Source: Scheffersomyces stipitis CBS 6054 (taxonomy: Eukaryota; Ascomycota; Pichiomycetes; Serinales; Debaryomycetaceae). Taken from it: a stretch of DNA of 64,000 nucleotides. The first letter of the stretch is position 1. Each line of letters opens with the position of its first letter. Both the position numbers and the translations under genes were made by a program. The stretch is taken from contig NC_009068.1 in the NCBI RefSeq assembly GCF_000209165.1, forward strand, positions 1,550,001 through 1,614,000, read 5' to 3'. Shown in pieces: positions 30,980 through 40,261 of this stretch. The notes beneath the pieces were generated by a model. It saw nothing but the letters and a program-made list of their open reading frames with translations, ran no database searches and was not told the DNA's origin.

Positions 30980-31715
30980 CGGCAGAAACTCGGGTATAGA
31001 ACTAACCTCATTTCCATAGCCGATTCTAGACTTAGATTACAATATTAGCATGTATTAATAGCCGTTGCGGACCGGATGGTGTGAGCAACCTCAAAGCCTG
31101 CTATGTTTGGGCTGGGCGCAGTGTAGACGTAATGGTTCCATCTGGCTAAATATATGGCACTGCCATCGCACTGTGAAGTCTGCGCCCGTTGCTTACAAAA
31201 ACTCTTGAGCTCTGATTGGAATAACTCCGAGGCTATCCACAGAACAGCAATGTGGTAGAACTCGCTTTTAGCACAATAAGTCCGAAAGTGTCAGCAGATT
31301 TGCCCTCTGGACGACTAAAGACATTCTGGTCTGTTATTCTTTCTTCGACTATATGCCAGAATAGTATGAGAACACCTTCCTAGAATGGCTAACCAAGATT
31401 TAAAAGAATGATGAAGTGATCAACAGCGCCTCTCTGGTCAATTCCTATAAGAGCTAGCCACTCCTCGGTTGACATTATCGTTGTTGTAGCAAGAAAGCAG
31501 AAAAGTTCAGAAACTTTCAGCGACCATCGGGAAACCCGCGAAAACTCCCAGAAAATAGAAGCTTTGAGATCTTGTGACATCTACGCTCTGAAAAGTTTCA
31601 AGATTAGAAATCCGTCGAAAAGCTGTTAGAAATTGAAAGAGATTACTAGACACATTTAGAGTCTATTAGATAACGATTAGAAAACGAGCGCAGCCGTGTC
31701 CATGCAATTCTTATA

Positions 31716-32579
31716 ATGACCCATCCGTTGCTTCGCTTCAAAAAAATCCACTACTACCTCATCCCCGTAGTGGCTCTAGTAGTATGGTGGGGTATGCTTG
31801 TAGCTCTCTTGGTGGCGTGGTATATCCAAGGAACACCTAAGTACAGCTTCATGAAACACAATCAGAGTCCAGCTTATATATCAGACATCGGTGCTACCAA
31901 CTTGAAACCATTATTCATATCATGTGCTGGCTTCCAGGGCATTTTTTTCATGTGGACTTTGATTATGGAATATTACCTTCGCACCCACCGCAAGCTCCAA
32001 CCTTATGTGTCTACAAAGCAGCCTAAGTTTGCTATTGTAAGTATTGTGTGTGGATTCATTGGGCAGCTTGGGATTCTCTTTGTTTCAATTTTCGACACGA
32101 AAAGATTTCATGACGTTCATCTCAGTATGGTAGGAGTGTTTATTGCGTTTTCATTCTTCTGCTGTTTGTTCAACTTCTTTAACTCCTTCATCTTCGGCAA
32201 CTACCCCAGCAGATTAAGTCCAGACCATGAGAGAGTCATTTTCGGCTCCTGGAGATGGGCTAACCTCTATATGGTTTCGTTCTGGATGAAGTTCGTCTGG
32301 TTATTCGTTGCTGCTGCCTTTGCAATCTGCTTTGGATACTTCATGAAGGACGGAAACAGAAATCTCAGTGCTTCTTTCGAATGGTCCATTTCTTTCTGGT
32401 ACGGTATCTTGTTGGTCATGTGGAGCATCGACTTGTTCCCTTCGGCGTGCAAACACTACAGGGTCAGACACCCGGAGGAATTCGATGATTCTTTGAACGA
32501 TGATAAACATGAGCAGAGAACAACGTCTTCGTTTGTGCCTTCATCCTACCACGAGCCTGAAACATATACCAGAGTATAA
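31716..32579 (+). CDS. SFK1: Sfk1/DRAM-family plasma-membrane protein
   Basis: Encodes 287 residues from the ATG at 31716. It has the Frag1/DRAM/Sfk1 layout. A first membrane helix begins just after a short cytosolic start (YYLIPVVALVVWWGMLVALLVAW). A conserved extracytosolic loop follows with YISDIGATNLKPLFISCAGFQG. Further hydrophobic helices lie near residues 105-125, 138-160, 195-215 and 225-240. The hydrophilic tail is Ser/Thr/His-rich. Sfk1 in S. cerevisiae (353 aa) helps place the PI4-kinase Stt4 complex at the plasma membrane and affects lipid asymmetry and ergosterol. The shorter tail here is within family range. Upstream lies the 4.7-kb desert. Confidence 0.82.
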   Translation: MTHPLLRFKKIHYYLIPVVALVVWWGMLVALLVAWYIQGTPKYSFMKHNQSPAYISDIGATNLKPLFISCAGFQGIFFMWTLIMEYYLRTHRKLQPYVSTKQPKFAIVSIVCGFIGQLGILFVSIFDTKRFHDVHLSMVGVFIAFSFFCCLFNFFNSFIFGNYPSRLSPDHERVIFGSWRWANLYMVSFWMKFVWLFVAAAFAICFGYFMKDGNRNLSASFEWSISFWYGILLVMWSIDLFPSACKHYRVRHPEEFDDSLNDDKHEQRTTSSFVPSSYHEPETYTRV

Positions 32580-33213
32580 AATTTTCCATTGCTACCCATT
32601 TGCATCCGCCCAAGTTGATTTCAGCTTGTGCCACTTTCATTTCCTTGTAGATTAGTTATAGAATACAATGTATTATTATCACTATTAACCAATTAGCAGC
32701 AAGTTGACAGTAGTCTAGAATCCTATCTGTTTTATATATTTGTGTTTATCGTCTTATTTCTGTGTCTAACCTCCACCATAAACTGCTTTATATGCCAATT
32801 GTTTCTGATTGCAAAATAGAGCCAGATTAAAGTATTTCCAAGCGCAATTGTCCCCATTTGGGTTGCGCAACACTGTTACTTCTCACAACCAGCAGCAAGT
32901 ATCTACCTATTCACACGTAAAGTGTCTGTGTTGGAGACTACCACATCTTGAGAATTACTTTCATACACTTCAAGCTGTTATTACGTGGATAGGGACCCGT
33001 TTGCCGTGTCTGGTTAAGATTATCTGCTATCGGCTCCATCTTCCTGTTTAAGGTTCGGACCGGACATCCGATGCGCAATATGCCCTTTTCCTCGCAATTT
33101 GCATGTAAAATAATGTACTTCAAATTTTGCACTAATTTCTGATTTTCAGCTACTTCTCTTTCAGTGATTTCATATTTCTAGCTACTATCCTAGATGGACC
33201 ATACAAACAAGCC
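32580..33213. other. Intergenic region between SFK1 and the transporter gene
   Basis: This 634-bp region lies between tandem plus-strand genes. It contains the SFK1 3' end and the transporter promoter, with an overlapping uORF at its right edge. No gene is seen. Confidence 0.5.
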
Positions 33214-33244
33214 ATGGAAAACATATCAGACAAGAGCGATATGA
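33194..33244 (+). promoter_or_regulatory. Overlapping uORF at the transporter start
   Basis: ATG at 33194 opens a 16-codon frame ending in TGA at 33242-33244. It is out of frame with the main ATG at 33214 and overlaps it. If the transcript begins upstream of 33194, scanning ribosomes meet this ATG first. Confidence 0.5.
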
Positions 33245-34611
33245 CGGGGGAGGTGAAACAGTTGGAGCTCTCGTCGCTGGAGCCCCATGAGAGCCATTTG
33301 CTTCTGTCAGATGTAGCCAGTATCAAAACCGGTTCCCCGGTAGTCCTACTAGACGATCCTGATAGATTTCCAGATGGTGGTTTCGAAGCCTATAGAGTTC
33401 TCTTGGGATCGTTTCTAGGCTTGACTGGAGTATTGGCTTTTGTAAATAGTGCTGGAGCTATAGAGAACTACATACTGAAGAATATTCTTCCAGATACGCC
33501 AGTTTCTACTATAGGGTGGATATTTTCCATCTACAACTTCTGTGGATTTGGTATGACTTTGATCTCTGGACCTGTCTTTGACAAGATCGGATGTCGGATA
33601 CCTCTTGTATTCGGTACAGTGTTAATGACCGTTGGATTTATGTGTGCTTCTTTGGCGACAGAGGTGTACCAGTTCGTCCTTGCCTATGGCATCTGCGCTG
33701 GGATAGGCACAGCTTTTACGTTTGGACCATTTGTAGGAGTCTTGACGCATTACTTTCTCAAAAAGAGAGCCTTGGCTATCGGATCCGCCTATATAGGGGG
33801 TGCAATAGGTGGTGCATGTTTCCCCGTAATGTTCAGATCATTGCTCCCGATGTTCGGCTTTGGTTGGTCGATCAGAATCGGAGCTTTCATCTGCTTAGCA
33901 TTGCTCACAGTAGGAACTGCTTTGGTCAAAGATAGGCACAAGGAATTCAGCAGTATAGACCCTAATAGTAACGAAAGTGTAGTCAAGGAAATCTTCCGGT
34001 CTATCGACTTTTCCATCTTCAAGAATCGAGTCTATACTTGTCTAGTTCTAGCCTTATTGGGTAATGGTTTTGCATTCTTGATCACTATGACGTACTTGCC
34101 ATCTTATGCAACCACATTTGGCTACTCTCAATCAGACTCATACCTCTTGTTGGTGGTGTTCAACTCTTTTTCGATTCCGGGAAGAATCATACCCTCTTAT
34201 TTTGCTGACCATTACGGCCGTTTTAATGCCATCTGTTGTATTAGCTCGATATCCACTTTGGCATTTTGTCTCATCTGGCTCAACCGGCCAGCTGGACACA
34301 CTTTGACTGGGTTATTTGTATTTGCAGGGTGCTTTGGATTCAGTTCTGGTTCCATTTTGTCGCTTACACCAGCTCTGATAGGTCAAGTATTCAAAGTAGA
34401 GGAAATCGGTAAGGGTATAGGAACTGCTTTTTTTGTTCTCTCCTTCGGAGACTTGATAGGTATTCCGATTGGTGGAGCTATAACTAATCCTAAAACAAGA
34501 GATTCTTTTGATTATCTTGTACTTTTTGTTACTTTATGTTCGGTTGGTGGAACAGTTGGTTCATTTGGCGCTCGATACCTCTATGCTGGAGTCAAGATGG
34601 CTCGTGTATAA
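33214..34611 (+). CDS. MFS transporter, monocarboxylate-permease (MCH) family
   Basis: Encodes 465 residues from the ATG at 33214. After a hydrophilic N-terminus of about 50 residues, the family signature FPDGGFEAYRVLLGSFLGL begins the first helix. About 12 membrane segments follow, with the MFS loop GPVFDKIGCRIPLVFG (motif A-like, about 130) and a second-half counterpart IIPSYFADHYGRFNA. This matches fungal Mch2/Mch4/Mch5 proteins, which resemble mammalian monocarboxylate carriers; yeast Mch5 is a riboflavin importer. Mch4/Mch5-like is the closest placement and the substrate is not determined. It converges with the BTB gene. Confidence 0.88.
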   Translation: MENISDKSDMTGEVKQLELSSLEPHESHLLLSDVASIKTGSPVVLLDDPDRFPDGGFEAYRVLLGSFLGLTGVLAFVNSAGAIENYILKNILPDTPVSTIGWIFSIYNFCGFGMTLISGPVFDKIGCRIPLVFGTVLMTVGFMCASLATEVYQFVLAYGICAGIGTAFTFGPFVGVLTHYFLKKRALAIGSAYIGGAIGGACFPVMFRSLLPMFGFGWSIRIGAFICLALLTVGTALVKDRHKEFSSIDPNSNESVVKEIFRSIDFSIFKNRVYTCLVLALLGNGFAFLITMTYLPSYATTFGYSQSDSYLLLVVFNSFSIPGRIIPSYFADHYGRFNAICCISSISTLAFCLIWLNRPAGHTLTGLFVFAGCFGFSSGSILSLTPALIGQVFKVEEIGKGIGTAFFVLSFGDLIGIPIGGAITNPKTRDSFDYLVLFVTLCSVGGTVGSFGARYLYAGVKMARV

Positions 34612-34849
34612 AGGCAATATTGCATTTCTAAAAGTTCATAATTTCATTTCCTTCTCACTATTAATCACATTCTTGCAATCATATTAATCCGTTTACTCAT
34701 TATCATTCAATTTCAATCGCATCACACATTCAAATGAAAATTACAAACTCAGAATTTTAATGGTTGCATTCAATTACATACATACATATACACCTAATAT
34801 ACTTATGATTACACTCCTTTATGACCAGAGCTAGAGTATCAATTAATAA

Positions 34850-36232
34850 TCACAAGAACTCAATGTTCTCTTTGATAAAAGAGGAATGGTCCGACTCTCC
34901 TTCTATAGAAACGGCGTGGAGTCTTGAACGGTCCCCACGCATAACCATACGCCATAAAGACCTCTTCAACTTGATCTCAATGAGGTCACCCTTCACCTCA
35001 TTGGTTGAGAACTTCCTTTTCTTTGCGGCGGGAGACAATTCTTCGATCTCTTCGTTGGACATATTGCCACCCATTAAGTCGAAGATCCATCCATTCTTCA
35101 TTTGCATACCGTTGATTGTTGCTTTGCAGTCCGAAAACCCCGCTATAAACGTCAAAGATGGCGATTGTTTGTCATTCAGCATCATAAAGTCATCTTTATA
35201 GTCCTTAAATACTTGGAGCATCTTCTGACCAAGTTTATTGGTTATCTGAACTGTGGCCATCTTCAATGCTTTGTTGAGTAAAAGCTTCACTTCAGAGTAG
35301 TTCTTGTTCAATATATCACAATTTGAGTCGAGCTGAAAGATTAAATTCCTCGGAGGCTCCTTAAGAATGTAAGGACGAGTATACTGAATTGGTACTTCTA
35401 TGGACTTATCTGGCGGAGAAGTGTTTAAGATACCTTTGCGTTGCAAGTCGTTCAAATTCATGATAATTTCCTGCTTGTTGTCCATGAATGGGTTGTTTAT
35501 GATTCTGTGTTTAAGAATACGTTGTTCTAGTTCTAAAAAGCGATAGTATTTGCACTCTCTAATGAGCAATGCTCTGTGTTCATCATTCTTGATAATCAAG
35601 TTATTGCCACGTAAAAGCTCTAACAAGTCAGCAAAGAGAAGTGGAGACCGGTTAGACACTGTAGCTGGCTTTTGCGGGGGTGGCCTCAACATATTTTTCT
35701 CTTCAATGATCTTGATGTTGTCCGTGAGCAATGTCTCATAATTAAGTGTGAAGTAGTTAGGAAAATTTCCAGAATTGACGAAGAGCGACTTCGCAATCTT
35801 AAAGGATTGGTCACCAATCGTTGCAAATATATCTTGATCAGTGAGAAATCTCTGGAGTCTCTTTAGTCCGAAATAGTAGCTGTCAGACCAAAGATGGACA
35901 AATTCGTAATCACTATCTACATTCAACGAATAGCCCTGGAGATGGTTGTAGATCTTCTCGAAGATCATGGGGTTTCGGTCAATGAAAAGAACCTTCTCAG
36001 TATTTTGCATTTGCGTGAAAAACTTGGTGAAGTAAGAAGGTGCATCAGAAGAAAGCGATAACCCGCTGAGTCTGAAAAGCTTGTAGCCTACTTGGATAGA
36101 GAAGACTTTATCGTGAGGAAGGATAACTGGAATCGACGGATCAAATTCTTCAATGACTTCAACTTTCAGCGGTATTTCTATGGACTTCAGGTCATAACTG
36201 AACCCTTCTCCTAGCTGAAGACTTCCTTCCAT
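34850..36232 (-). CDS. BTB/POZ (T1-type) domain protein, YLR108C/YDR132C-like
   Basis: Encodes 460 residues from the ATG at 36230-36232. A K-channel-tetramerisation-type BTB domain spans about residues 40-140: FSIQVGYKLFRLSGLSLSSD, SYFTKFF, FIDRNPMIFEKIYNHLQGY and FVHLWSDSYYFGLKRL. A conserved fungal domain follows (LFADLLELLRGNN, CKYYRFLELEQRI, FMDNKQEIIMNLNDL), then a C-terminal region with KLKRSLWRMVMRGDRSRL. It matches the S. cerevisiae paralogues YLR108C and YDR132C, whose roles remain unclear. No membrane or signal segment is seen. It shares a 1.5-kb divergent region with ARG81. Confidence 0.87.
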   Translation of the reverse strand: MEGSLQLGEGFSYDLKSIEIPLKVEVIEEFDPSIPVILPHDKVFSIQVGYKLFRLSGLSLSSDAPSYFTKFFTQMQNTEKVLFIDRNPMIFEKIYNHLQGYSLNVDSDYEFVHLWSDSYYFGLKRLQRFLTDQDIFATIGDQSFKIAKSLFVNSGNFPNYFTLNYETLLTDNIKIIEEKNMLRPPPQKPATVSNRSPLLFADLLELLRGNNLIIKNDEHRALLIRECKYYRFLELEQRILKHRIINNPFMDNKQEIIMNLNDLQRKGILNTSPPDKSIEVPIQYTRPYILKEPPRNLIFQLDSNCDILNKNYSEVKLLLNKALKMATVQITNKLGQKMLQVFKDYKDDFMMLNDKQSPSLTFIAGFSDCKATINGMQMKNGWIFDLMGGNMSNEEIEELSPAAKKRKFSTNEVKGDLIEIKLKRSLWRMVMRGDRSRLHAVSIEGESDHSSFIKENIEFL

Positions 36233-37717
36233 TGTGGTGAAAAGAATTGGCTGTAAAAGGCCGAAGAAAAGGTGAAATTTCTAATCAAATTATTCATTTA
36301 TGGGGTTAGTAGGTCGGATTGCAACGAGCCGGAACTCCTGTTGTAGAATGCATGAACGTGATCTGGTCGGAAGTAAATTACTTCCAAACCTTTTACTATT
36401 CTGATCTATAGGATTACCTCTCCAATCACTTCTCGTACAATTGGTGCTCTTCTGGCTCCATATAAGATGAATTCAATGATGCTAGCCTCTCGGTTCTGGC
36501 TACATTTAGTTTCTCAATACCGAATTTGAGTGCGATTGCTAGTGGTCGGAATTGCCTTGGAGTTGGCTCCTGCTCAGCTTATATCTGACTCCGAGCGCCG
36601 AATGTGCCACTATCATCTCCGTTTTCAGGGGGGTACTCTTCTATAGACCAACAGTAATCGCCCTTATGCTTGCCGATGAAGATTTCAGGTCGGAGTAAAA
36701 CTCCGAGTTAAATAAGTTTTTGCAATCTAAGGGCCGTCTAGGGATGGAAAGTCCTGCTCAGTACGGTTTCTTGAAAGCTATTGCTTTTCGAGAAGAACTT
36801 TATGTCGAATACAACAGTGTTCATTTAATGGGCTCTTAGCGAAGAGAAAGTATGGGCCACTGAGAATGCTTTTGAGGAAGATGAAGGTATTCCTTTAAAG
36901 TTTTAGTAAGACTTTTAGATTTAGGAACAGACAAGTGAATAATGGGCCAGTTACATACTTGACTTACAAATATTCCAAGGCGATATACCCTCCAACAAAC
37001 AAACAACCACTGAGCTCAACAAATTGGTCTAGGTCAATGGCTGTGAAATCTAGTTTGCTGAATCAGAAGCGCATTCGGTTCCAGAACGCAAAAAATACGA
37101 ATTAAGCTAGTAATGATCCCTTTTGAAATTCTTGTTCTAGCTCACAATTTCCGTACGGCTGTCTTCTTTTTTTCTATCAATTCCGCTTCTGCAATAGCAG
37201 ATCTTCGTCCCTTTGAGAGACTAACTGGTTGCAATAGCCGTGCATTCAACACTCAATGTATCTAATACTCAGAAGAAGTATCCCACGCTAGAACAAAAAG
37301 TTTGGACAAAGAAAATCGCGTTCTTTCAAATTATTCACTTCTTCTTTCAGTAGTCCTCTGTATGATGAAAGGATATGTATACTAATGTTTTGCTCAAATG
37401 ACTTTCAATTAGCGCTGCCCGTCAGCGCCATTTATCTTCAATTGGCTCAATCTGAAATCTGGGGTTTTGGACCTCGTCACGTGATCGTATCAGCAAAATT
37501 TATCCTAAATATTATTTAATCGATATAATTTTTAATCTGGAAGGATTTCATTTTTGGATCAGGGACTAGTATTAGTCCAATTTCTTGCGTTTGAAGGGAT
37601 AGAGAGTTTGTCGGAGTATCCTACTAAAGTTGTTGTACGAGATTTTTACTTATTTGTTGAAGGAAAAGACAGAAAACTGAAAGCTTGGTGTTGTTATAGC
37701 AACTATTCACTAGCTTG
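36233..37717. other. BTB gene/ARG81 divergent intergenic region
   Basis: This 1.5-kb region has no supported gene. A TCACGTGA E-box palindrome sits at 37477-37484, about 235 bp upstream of ARG81. Branch-point-like words (GACTAAC near 37213, TACTAAT near 37380) occur without matching 5' splice sites. Confidence 0.5.
37477..37484. promoter_or_regulatory. TCACGTGA E-box upstream of ARG81
   Basis: A perfect 8-bp palindrome with the CACGTG core bound by Cbf1-type bHLH factors. In sulfur and amino-acid gene promoters this extended form is typical. Function here is inferred from sequence only. Confidence 0.4.
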
Positions 37718-40261
37718 ATGGCACGCAAAAGCAGAAATTTCAACGGATGTTGGACTTGTAGGTCGAGAAAAGTGAAATGTGATTTAAGGCGACCTAATTG
37801 TATGCGTTGTGAGAAGTCTGGACTTGATTGTGCTGGATATGACATCAAATTGGGGTGGTCCAACCCTCTAACGATTTCAGATTTAGACAATTCTTTGATA
37901 GCGATGGATATAGAAGACGAGAAGACAGACACCTTCCAGAGACGTAATGTTGAATTGGTGCAATTTCCAAGGTCTATGAAATATCAGACTTATCGAGAAT
38001 TGAACCGAAATTTGGAGATTCTAGACAACTGTCCCTTGGAGCTCCACAAATTTAAGTTTCGCGTGGGACCTTTCAGCGTATACAAAATCGATGAAAACGG
38101 TGGCATTATAGCAAAGCAAGTTAGAGACGTATCACAGGTAGTAGAAAATTCCCCTTTGGAGTCGACTATAGGGTCAATTCGAAATGGAAGCGAAAGTTCA
38201 GGTCTGCAACTTCAGTTTTTCTACAAAGGAACCCCAGAGCCTAGAACATCTAATGTTAGAAGACAACCATCTACAGCCGAAGAACATACTGAATCGTATG
38301 ATGAAAAGTCTCCTCCTGCTCAGAAGACGAGAAATTATGACCTTAATCATGAGTTGATATTCTCCAAGACTAATAACTCTTGGGTTCATTTTGAATTGCT
38401 AGACTACGCAAAGTTAACTATTCTTGCGATTAAGGGCGCCGAGCACAAATTCAACGAGCAGAATATGCTCCATATCTTATATCCCAAATTTTTTGCCAAT
38501 ATCGAATCAGACGACTGGCTTGTAGATTCAGATAAAGTTAAGAAAGACTTATTCGTGGTAGATACAACAGGACAGTTCACAGTGAAACCGCATTTGCAAA
38601 ATTTGATGAAAAACTTCACATCAGATATTTTCTCATTTAATCGTATCTACTACGAAAACAACTACTTCGATACCCTTGTGATTCCATATTTAAACAACAT
38701 CCTCTTTGAGTTCTTTTGTAAAGATTTGGCTAGTTGGAGTGCTAACAATATGCATACAGAACAGTATAACGAGGAAGACTTTACTGTAGAAAAACTAAAG
38801 CAGAGCATTAAGTTGGCAATTGTTTATTTGGTTCTAAGCTTATCCGCGTTCAAGATGTCAAGAGAAACCTCAGACAATGTGGTCAACGATGATGATGCAT
38901 ATTATGTAGACAACTATCTCAAGTTGAGTATAGACGTCAGAAAAATGGCCACTTCCATCATCAACTTCCACTTGGACGAATATGATAGCCATAGCGAGAG
39001 ACTAGAGCAGGTGGAAAAAGAAAAACAGTCGTTGGAGTACGAGAATTTGTTGTTGTTGGCATTTCTACTTCAAATTGAAGTGGACAACTTCTTCAGTGTC
39101 TACGAGAATTTGGAGTTGATATTCGCAATCGGTGATTATATTATCAAGAACAAGTTCAAGAAGACAAAGTTTAGCAACTTTTCCAAACTATTGGTTAACG
39201 TATTTAAGATCAAGTATATCTTTTTTGAAAGTACACAATCCGTGAATTTGTTCAACTATTCCATATCTGAAGGTGATGAAAAAATGAACTACCGTGACCT
39301 AAACGACAACTATAATTTGGGAAGCGATGATGAAGAGGAAGAGGCTGATAACAATGAAGATGACGATGATGATGATGATGATGACAATGATGACCACGAG
39401 AAAAAAGGTATCCAGATTTTACCTACCGTTTCCAACCCAATACTTGCAGAAAGCAGCAAAGACCCTCCCAACGACTATACGCCTATGTCTTTCACCATCA
39501 GTTTCAATAAACGAAGACTTACGGGGTACGAAGAGGCGGACGATGATGGAGGTGGAATTAATAATGTGACTTCGCTGAAAGGACATACGCAAGAAGTGTA
39601 TTCACCTCATCCAAATTGGACCAGTATTGTAGACAGCAATACCATTCATTTGATGTACGGATTGCCAAAATCACTCTTGGATTTGTTTCATGAAACCATC
39701 CATCTTACGAACCATAAGAACATATTCAGAAAAAGAAGAGTGTTTCCACGTAATTTTCCCAAAATATGTGCTGACATAGAAGACAGGATCATGAATTGGA
39801 ACGTTCTGCAGCTGTGGAAGCTTGATATTGAAAACAATTCGTTGCACAAATGTCTTCATCTTAATGTGGAGGCAATGCACAATGCGCTCTTGGTATACTA
39901 CTGTCGTTTAATAAAGGAAACAACCCCAGCAAACACAATCACATGCAGAGAGTATGCTACAAAGGCACTAGATTACTTGCAACAATTGATCCAGTTCAAC
40001 AACAAAAACGAAGATGCAAGTTTCAGAATACGGCCGCTGTTCTGGGTTCTACTTGTCTGTGGTTCTGAAATCCACGATAGCGCAATTCAGAGAAAGTTAG
40101 AAGAAATATGGCAGCTTAGCCAACAGTATAAACTACAGTACAACAACTACTGGCGTGGGAAACAAATTTTGTACGAAACCTGGAAAAGGGGCAATGTAGG
40201 TGATTACATCGGGTTCATGGATATGGTACGTGAATGGGATGTAGTTCTTTGTCTTGGGTAG
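37718..40261 (+). CDS. ARG81: Zn(II)2Cys6 arginine regulator Arg81
   Basis: Encodes 847 residues from the ATG at 37718; the in-frame TTG just before is not used. The Zn cluster spans residues 11-38 (CX2CX6CX6CX2CX6C; FNGCWTCRSRKVKCDLRRPN) and is followed by CAGYDIKLGWSNP. This closely matches S. cerevisiae Arg81/ArgRII (880 aa), the arginine sensor that acts with Arg80, Mcm1 and Arg82. The long middle and C-terminal region has fungal TF helical blocks (HLMYGLPKSLLDLFHETIHL, CADIEDRIMNW). Near residues 535-565 there is a very acidic insert with nine consecutive Asp encoded by a GAT/GAC repeat (about 39360-39388). It should repress arginine synthesis genes and activate catabolic ones. Confidence 0.9.
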   Translation: MARKSRNFNGCWTCRSRKVKCDLRRPNCMRCEKSGLDCAGYDIKLGWSNPLTISDLDNSLIAMDIEDEKTDTFQRRNVELVQFPRSMKYQTYRELNRNLEILDNCPLELHKFKFRVGPFSVYKIDENGGIIAKQVRDVSQVVENSPLESTIGSIRNGSESSGLQLQFFYKGTPEPRTSNVRRQPSTAEEHTESYDEKSPPAQKTRNYDLNHELIFSKTNNSWVHFELLDYAKLTILAIKGAEHKFNEQNMLHILYPKFFANIESDDWLVDSDKVKKDLFVVDTTGQFTVKPHLQNLMKNFTSDIFSFNRIYYENNYFDTLVIPYLNNILFEFFCKDLASWSANNMHTEQYNEEDFTVEKLKQSIKLAIVYLVLSLSAFKMSRETSDNVVNDDDAYYVDNYLKLSIDVRKMATSIINFHLDEYDSHSERLEQVEKEKQSLEYENLLLLAFLLQIEVDNFFSVYENLELIFAIGDYIIKNKFKKTKFSNFSKLLVNVFKIKYIFFESTQSVNLFNYSISEGDEKMNYRDLNDNYNLGSDDEEEEADNNEDDDDDDDDDNDDHEKKGIQILPTVSNPILAESSKDPPNDYTPMSFTISFNKRRLTGYEEADDDGGGINNVTSLKGHTQEVYSPHPNWTSIVDSNTIHLMYGLPKSLLDLFHETIHLTNHKNIFRKRRVFPRNFPKICADIEDRIMNWNVLQLWKLDIENNSLHKCLHLNVEAMHNALLVYYCRLIKETTPANTITCREYATKALDYLQQLIQFNNKNEDASFRIRPLFWVLLVCGSEIHDSAIQRKLEEIWQLSQQYKLQYNNYWRGKQILYETWKRGNVGDYIGFMDMVREWDVVLCLG
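39360..39388 (+). repeat. GAY (Asp) trinucleotide repeat in ARG81
   Basis: A run of GAT/GAC codons encodes nine consecutive Asp within a wider Glu/Asp/Asn-rich insert. Such tracts vary in length between strains. Confidence 0.7.

Larger units (their letters stand above)
27040..31715. other. 4.7-kb gene desert between divergent cyclin and SFK1 genes
   Basis: No ORF here resembles a protein, and none exceeds about 80 codons. The stretch lies between two divergent starts, so it contains both promoters. Visible structure: nested inverted repeats at 28210-28259, an RNA-style hairpin at 30297-30326, and a 16-bp palindrome at 30964-30979. Base composition seems more balanced than in the short AT-rich spacers. 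I find no LTR ends, pol-like ORF, tRNA or known structural RNA. It may be a long regulatory region or carry noncoding transcripts; both are inference. Confidence 0.55.
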
